This document shows positions 59,743 through 64,000 of a stretch of 64,000 nt of DNA, in pieces (position 1 is the first letter of the stretch; each line of letters begins with the position of its first letter). The position numbers were made by a program, and so were the translations under genes. This stretch comes from Rhodobacteraceae bacterium UBA6197 (lineage in GTDB: Bacteria; Pseudomonadota; Alphaproteobacteria; Rhodobacterales; Rhodobacteraceae): assembly GCA_002422085.1 (NCBI GenBank), contig DISZ01000009.1, forward strand, positions 1 to 64,000, given 5' to 3'. Below the pieces are notes generated by a model that made no database searches, was not told the origin of the DNA, and saw only the letters and a program-made list of their open reading frames with translations.

Positions 59743-59860
59743 CAAATGGGTCCTTTCAGGAATGCTCGTCCCCTGTTCTCGTGCTTGAAAAACGGATACT
59801 GGAAATACGAACCAAGTGCATAGCATCTTCACCCCGCACATAATCAAACCGGGACGCCGA

Positions 59861-60460
59861 ATGGAATCTATCCAAAAGGACAGTAGCACGCTTGTCGTCG
59901 CTCTGGGCGGAAACCTGCCCCGCGCGACCGGGAAGTCACCGGCAGCCCCGGATTGCAGCGCGACTCTGGTGGCGGCGCTTGATGCCTTGGTGGCGCGCGG
60001 CTATCGGCTTCGGGCGGTCAGCCGATTCTTTCGCAGCCCCGCCTTTCCGGCCGGGTCCGGCCCCGATTATGTGAACGCCTGCGCGCTGCTTGAGACGACC
60101 GAAACCCGGCCCGAGGCGGTTCTTGCGGCGCTTCACGCGGTCGAGGCCGCCCATGGCCGGGTGCGCAGCACGCGCTGGGCGGCGCGCTCACTGGATCTTG
60201 ATCTGCTGGACGCCGGCGGCCGCATCCTGCCCGATGCCGCGACCCATGCCCGCTGGCGCGATCTGCCCCTTGCCGACCAGAAAACCCGGACGCCGGACCG
60301 GCTGATCCTGCCGCATCCTCGCCTTGCCGACCGCGCTTTCGTGCTGATTCCCCTTGCCGATATCGCTCCGAACTGGCGCCACCCGGTCAGTGGCAAAACC
60401 GTGATGCAGATGCTTTCGACACTGCCACAGGCCGAAAAAGCCGCGATTGTGCCGATTTAG
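59861..60460 (+). CDS. folK: 2-amino-4-hydroxy-6-hydroxymethyldihydropteridine pyrophosphokinase FolK
   Basis: A 199-aa kinase of folate synthesis. It has VVALGGNLP at the start, the FFRSPAFPAGSGPDYVNAC segment, RWAARSLDLDLLDAGG with the metal Asp pair, and LPHPRLADRAFVLIPLADI (each in part). It makes the pterin substrate for dihydropteroate synthase upstream of folC. The ribosome site is weak. It precedes rpoZ by 91 bases, which include a separate promoter. Confidence 0.93.
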   Translation: MESIQKDSSTLVVALGGNLPRATGKSPAAPDCSATLVAALDALVARGYRLRAVSRFFRSPAFPAGSGPDYVNACALLETTETRPEAVLAALHAVEAAHGRVRSTRWAARSLDLDLLDAGGRILPDAATHARWRDLPLADQKTRTPDRLILPHPRLADRAFVLIPLADIAPNWRHPVSGKTVMQMLSTLPQAEKAAIVPI

Positions 60461-60485
60461 GCGGCCAATCACCCGGATTGGGCGC

Positions 60486-60514
60486 TTGTCAAGCGCCCTG
60501 TCAGGGCCTAAATA
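60486..60514 (+). promoter_or_regulatory. Sigma-70 promoter for rpoZ
   Basis: TTGTCA (-35), exactly 17 bases, then TAAATA (-10), 37 bases upstream of the rpoZ ATG. Good consensus matches and optimal spacing. Confidence 0.7.
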
Positions 60515-60551
60515 GACGCTCCACATCTCCCAATTCGGATAGGAGCTGCCG

Positions 60552-60905
60552 ATGGCCCGCGTGACGGTTGAAGACTGCGTTGACAAGGTTCCTAACCGGT
60601 TCGAGCTTGTCATGCTTGCGGCCCATCGGGCGCGCGAAATTCAGGCGGGTGCCCCGATCACGGTCGAGCGCGACAACGACAAGAACCCGGTCGTGTCGCT
60701 GCGCGAGATCGCCGACGAAACCCAGCTGGCCGACGATCTGCGCGAACGCATGATCGAAAGCAACCAGACCCAGATCGAGGTTGACGAGCCGGAAGAAGAC
60801 AGCATGGCGGCCCTGATGGGCGGCGAAGTTGACCAGCCGCGCGAAGACGACATGTCCGAAGAGCGGATGCTGCGCGCCCTGATGGACGCCCAGGGTCGCG
60901 ACTGA
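60552..60905 (+). CDS. rpoZ: RNA polymerase omega subunit
   Basis: A 117-aa subunit that helps assemble beta' and is part of a ppGpp site in proteobacteria. The conserved start MARVTVEDCVDKVPNRFELV and AAHRAREIQAG are present. The acidic C-terminal extension (EEDSMAALMGGEVDQPREDD in parts) is common in alphaproteobacteria. TAGGAG lies before the ATG. It stands 60 bases upstream of the ppGpp enzyme gene, a conserved pairing. Confidence 0.96.
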   Translation: MARVTVEDCVDKVPNRFELVMLAAHRAREIQAGAPITVERDNDKNPVVSLREIADETQLADDLRERMIESNQTQIEVDEPEEDSMAALMGGEVDQPREDDMSEERMLRALMDAQGRD

Positions 60906-60965
60906 CCGCGCGGACCTGAGGGTAGTCGGGATTGAGGGCGCGGAATCAAGGATAAGCGGGCGAGA

Positions 60966-63083
60966 ATGATCGACGTCGAAGACCTGATCGCGCTTGTCCG
61001 CAACTATAACCCTCGCACCGATGCCGATCTGATTCGCCGCGCCTATGACTATGGGCTGCGGATGCATGAAGGGCAGTTCCGCCACTCGGGCGAGGCGTAT
61101 TTTTCGCATCCCGTGGCCGTGGCGGCGATCCTGACCGAACAGCGGCTGGATGATGCCACCATCGTCACCGCGCTTTTGCACGACACGATCGAAGACACCC
61201 GCTCGACCTATTCCGAGGTCGCCGCCCTGTTTGGCGAAGATATCGCCGAACTGGTCGATGGCGTGACCAAGCTGACCAACCTGCAACTGGGGTCCTCGGC
61301 CACGAAACAGGCCGAAAACTTCCGCAAGCTGTTCATGGCGATGTCCAAGGATCTGCGGGTGATTCTGGTCAAACTGGCCGACCGACTGCACAACATGCGC
61401 ACGATCCGCTCGATGCGGGTCGATAAGCAGGCGCAAAAGGCCCACGAGACGATGGAGATCTTTGCCCCCCTTGCCGGCCGCATGGGGATGCAGTGGATGC
61501 GCGAAGAGCTGGAGGATCTGTCCTTCAAGGTGCTCAACCCCGAGGCGCGCACCTCGATCATCCGCCGCTTTGTGACCTTGCAAAAGGAATCCGGCGACGT
61601 GATCCCCAAGATCACTGCCGATATCCGGCTGGAACTGGAAAAGGCCGGGATCGAGGCCGATGTCTTTGGCCGCGCCAAGCGCCCCTATTCGATCTGGCGC
61701 AAGATGGAGGAAAAGCGGCTTTCCTTCTCGCGGCTTTCGGACATCTACGGCTTTCGGATCATCACCCGCACCGAGGCCGATTGCTACCGCGTGCTGGGCG
61801 TCATCCATCAGCGCTGGCGCGCCGTGCCGGACCGGTTCAAGGATTACATCTCGCAGCCCAAGACCAACGGCTACCGCTCGATTCATACCACCGTCTCGGG
61901 GCGCGACGGCAAGCGCGTCGAGGTGCAGATCCGCACCCGCCAGATGCACGAGGTCGCCGAGGCCGGGGTCGCGGCGCATTGGTCCTACCGCGAAGGCGTG
62001 CGCGCCGAAAACCCGTTTGCGGTCGATCCCGCCGAATGGATCACCACCCTCACCGAACGCTTCGAAGAGGGCGACCACGAAGAGTTTCTGGAAAACGTCA
62101 AACTCGAGATGTATTCCGATCAGGTGTTCTGCTTCTCGCCCAAGGGCGATGTGGTGAAGCTGCCCAAGGGTGCCACGCCGATCGACTATGCCTATGCAAT
62201 CCACACCCGGATCGGCGACAATTGCGTCGGCGCCAAGATCGACGGTATCCGGGTGCCGCTCTGGACGCGGCTCAAGAATGGCCAGTCGGTCGATGTCATC
62301 ACCGCCGCCGGTCAGCGGCCGCAGGCGACGTGGCTCGATATCGTCGTGACCGGCCGCGCCAAGGGGGCGATCCGCAAATCCCTGCGCGAAGAAGACCGCA
62401 GCCGGTTCGTGAAACTGGGCACCGAACTGGCCCGGCTGGCCTTTGAACATGTCGGCCGCAAGGTCACCGACAAGGCGCTGCGCACCGCCGCCAAGGCCCT
62501 TGGCCTGACCGACGATACCGAATTGCTGGCCCGTCTGGGCAGTGCCGAACTGACCGCCAGCGAGGTGATCGAGGCGCTTTATCCCGAACTGGTCGTCGCC
62601 CCCACCGAGACGGTCGAACCGACCCGCGCGGTTCTGGGCCTTGCCGCCGATCAAAGCTTCCGCCGCGCCAATTGCTGCCAGCCCTTGCCCGGCGAACGGA
62701 TCATCGGCATCACCTACCGCGGTCAGGGCGTGGTCATCCACGCCGCCGATTGCCCGGTGCTGGCCGAATTCGAGCAACAGCCCGGCCGCTGGGTCGATCT
62801 GCACTGGCACTCGGGGCGCCACGCCGCCGCCTATTCGGCCACGCTCAAGGTGACAATTTCCAACGATGCCGGCGTTCTGGGGCGGATCTGCACCTTGATC
62901 GGCCAGCAGAAGGCCAATATTTCGGATCTGCATTTCGTCGATCGAAAACCAGACTTTTACTCTTTGTATATAGAGGTCGAGTTGCGCGACGTTGAACATC
63001 TGCATACGGTCCTGACGGCGCTCGAGGCGGAAAGCGACGTTGCACAGGTCGAGCGGTATCGTGATTTGACGCGCAAACCCTAG
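60966..63083 (+). CDS. rsh: Bifunctional (p)ppGpp synthetase/hydrolase (RelA/SpoT homologue)
   Basis: A 705-aa stringent-response enzyme. The hydrolase HD domain has H48, then LLHDTIEDT (H72, D73, E76, D77). The synthetase domain has RFKDYISQPKTNGYRSIHTTV (in parts); RFKD is the basic motif of bifunctional enzymes. A TGS domain follows (VFCFSPKGDVVKLPKGATPIDYAYAIH, in parts), then a C-terminal ACT domain (ATLKVTISNDAGVLGRIC). All elements for both making and degrading ppGpp are intact. Confidence 0.96.
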   Translation: MIDVEDLIALVRNYNPRTDADLIRRAYDYGLRMHEGQFRHSGEAYFSHPVAVAAILTEQRLDDATIVTALLHDTIEDTRSTYSEVAALFGEDIAELVDGVTKLTNLQLGSSATKQAENFRKLFMAMSKDLRVILVKLADRLHNMRTIRSMRVDKQAQKAHETMEIFAPLAGRMGMQWMREELEDLSFKVLNPEARTSIIRRFVTLQKESGDVIPKITADIRLELEKAGIEADVFGRAKRPYSIWRKMEEKRLSFSRLSDIYGFRIITRTEADCYRVLGVIHQRWRAVPDRFKDYISQPKTNGYRSIHTTVSGRDGKRVEVQIRTRQMHEVAEAGVAAHWSYREGVRAENPFAVDPAEWITTLTERFEEGDHEEFLENVKLEMYSDQVFCFSPKGDVVKLPKGATPIDYAYAIHTRIGDNCVGAKIDGIRVPLWTRLKNGQSVDVITAAGQRPQATWLDIVVTGRAKGAIRKSLREEDRSRFVKLGTELARLAFEHVGRKVTDKALRTAAKALGLTDDTELLARLGSAELTASEVIEALYPELVVAPTETVEPTRAVLGLAADQSFRRANCCQPLPGERIIGITYRGQGVVIHAADCPVLAEFEQQPGRWVDLHWHSGRHAAAYSATLKVTISNDAGVLGRICTLIGQQKANISDLHFVDRKPDFYSLYIEVELRDVEHLHTVLTALEAESDVAQVERYRDLTRKP

Positions 63084-63135
63084 GCGCACTATCGCCATCG
63101 GCAGATCCGGTGCGCGGACAGACAAAGGAACTGAC

Positions 63136-63810
63136 GTGGTATTCAAACGGCGCGACCGTCGCCCCATCCTGCAAGTGCTGACCGAATCGGTCTGGCCGCG
63201 CGGCGGTTGGACGCGGGCGTTTCACTACGTCAAACACCGGGTCCGGCGCCTGCCCGATGACCCGCACCGAATTGCGCGGGGCGTGGGGGCGGGGGTGTTC
63301 GTGTCGTTCACGCCGCTGTTCGGGTTCCATTTCCTGTCGGCGGCCGGGGCGGCGCTTCTGGTGCGCGGCAATATCCTGGCCGCGCTTCTGGCGACCTTCT
63401 TTGGCAATCCGGTGACCTTTCCGATCATCGCCTATTTCTCGATGAAGCTGGGTCACTGGATGCTGGGCACCCGCTTTGACCCGTCGCATCAAGAAGGGTT
63501 GATGCGTCATTTCTTCGACGCCGGCGGCGATCTGAAGAACAATTTTCTGGCGATGTTCACCGATGCCACCGCGCATTGGGGCGGCCTTGCGCGCTTCTTC
63601 TACGAGGTGTTCCTGCCCTATCTGGTCGGCGGGTTCTTTCCGGGCGTCATAGCCGGCCTGATCTGCTACTACCTCTCGGCACCGCTGATCGCCGCCTATC
63701 AGAAACGCCGCCGCCACCGGATCAAGGAACGGCTGGCCCAGCTCAAAGCCAAGCTGCACGCCAAGCTTGAAGAGCGCGCCGAACGCAAGCAGCACGAACC
63801 GCACGACTGA
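63136..63810 (+). CDS. DUF2062-domain membrane protein
   Basis: A 224-aa protein with a basic N-terminus, DPHRIARGVGAGVFVSFTPLFGFHF (in parts), an FFGNPVTFP motif and two to three hydrophobic segments, typical of DUF2062. The C-terminal 40 residues are a highly charged helix (KERLAQLKAKLHAKLEERAE). The start is GTG with AAAGGAA upstream. The position between rsh and pdxJ is conserved in Rhodobacterales as I recall. Function unknown. Confidence 0.88.
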   Translation: MVFKRRDRRPILQVLTESVWPRGGWTRAFHYVKHRVRRLPDDPHRIARGVGAGVFVSFTPLFGFHFLSAAGAALLVRGNILAALLATFFGNPVTFPIIAYFSMKLGHWMLGTRFDPSHQEGLMRHFFDAGGDLKNNFLAMFTDATAHWGGLARFFYEVFLPYLVGGFFPGVIAGLICYYLSAPLIAAYQKRRRHRIKERLAQLKAKLHAKLEERAERKQHEPHD

Positions 63811-63876
63811 GGCCGCAAAGGGTGGTTCCGTTTTCTGCCGCGCCGCACTAACCTGCGCCCGTTGCAGGAGGGTTCC

Positions 63877-64000
63877 ATGACCACCATCACGAAAGACCGG
63901 CTCCGCCTTGGGGTCAACATCGACCATGTCGCCACCTTGCGCAATGCGCGCGGGTCGGCCTATCCCGACCCGTTGCGCGCCGCCCTTGTGGCCGAAGAGG
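63877..64000 (+). CDS. pdxJ: Pyridoxine 5'-phosphate synthase PdxJ, N-terminal part
   Basis: The first 41 codons, truncated by the window edge. RLGVNIDHVATLRNARGSAYPDP is the invariant opening of PdxJ (quoted in part), which makes pyridoxine 5'-phosphate in vitamin B6 synthesis. CAGGAGGG lies 6 bases before the ATG. Confidence 0.93.
   Translation, partial: MTTITKDRLRLGVNIDHVATLRNARGSAYPDPLRAALVAEE

Noticed and set aside
60501..63167. An 888-codon open frame on the minus strand across rpoZ and rsh
   Set aside because: It is the antisense of two well-supported genes; long antisense frames are expected at this GC content. The translated product has no recognisable motif.
1..64000. tRNA genes, CRISPR arrays, insertion sequences or prophage
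   Set aside because: Intergenic gaps were read for TTCGA-type T-arms, regular spaced repeats and transposase or integrase motifs; none were found. The recurrent intergenic elements are not regularly spaced and carry no genes.

Overview
The window is GC-rich and gene-dense and reads as chromosomal housekeeping DNA of an alphaproteobacterium in the Rhodobacteraceae. The grounds are gene order and families known to me from that group: DUF4170-waaA-lpxK, omega subunit-rsh-DUF2062-pdxJ, a def-def-def-fmt run, a DUF6478-like protein, and frequent GTG/TTG starts. I see no rRNA, tRNA, tmRNA, CRISPR array, insertion sequence, integrase or phage gene. The last gene (pdxJ) is cut by the window edge.

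Layout. 0.3-12 kb: alkane monooxygenase (alkB), mutY, dciA-DsbA-CoA transferase, the lipid A/Kdo genes DUF4170-waaA-lpxK, a TIM-barrel isomerase, zapE, folC and accD. 12-19.5 kb: CPBP protease, sulfotransferase, lipoprotein, a lineage-restricted gene pair, fadH and a LysR regulator. 19.5-28.8 kb: two tightly coupled minus-strand operons (molybdopterin-binding/GNAT/OmpA and ridA/GDPD/COG3146/pterin dehydratase/GST), with map, rsmD, a ferredoxin-reductase-type flavoprotein and a peroxiredoxin between them. 28.9-37.6 kb: smc, lrgAB, a K+ channel-like protein, smpB, a glycine-rich small protein, sseA and an aromatic aminotransferase. 37.6-49.8 kb: a marR-emrA-emrB efflux operon, glnK-amt, PBP1A, mlaA-mlaC and a type I secretion ATPase/adaptor pair. 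49.9-57.9 kb: lytic transglycosylase, PatB C-S lyase, three coupled peptide deformylase genes plus fmt, GlsB-like and 47-aa membrane proteins, rnhA-TRIC, LysE. 58-64 kb: ispH, NYN nuclease-like, folK, rpoZ, rsh, DUF2062 and pdxJ.

How the parts work together: several operons show 4-base stop/start overlaps (waaA-lpxK, cinA-like/GNAT/OmpA, ridA/GDPD, COG3146/pterin dehydratase, def-def-def-fmt, T1SS ATPase/adaptor, rnhA-TRIC), indicating translational coupling. Envelope functions are strongly represented: lipid A, peptidoglycan, MlaA/MlaC, lytic transglycosylase and secretion.

The most interesting signals are: (1) a third deformylase-like gene that has lost the metal-ligand Cys and the catalytic Glu but stays coupled to two apparently intact copies and fmt; (2) a dispersed intergenic repeat family in two forms, one making hairpins with perfect 35-bp arms at convergent gene ends, the other with two nested hairpins whose stems covary between copies; (3) a marR promoter with a perfect 16-bp palindrome between the -35 and -10 and an apparently leaderless start; (4) a perfect DnaA box upstream of smc. 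No clearly new multi-gene defence or metabolic system was found.
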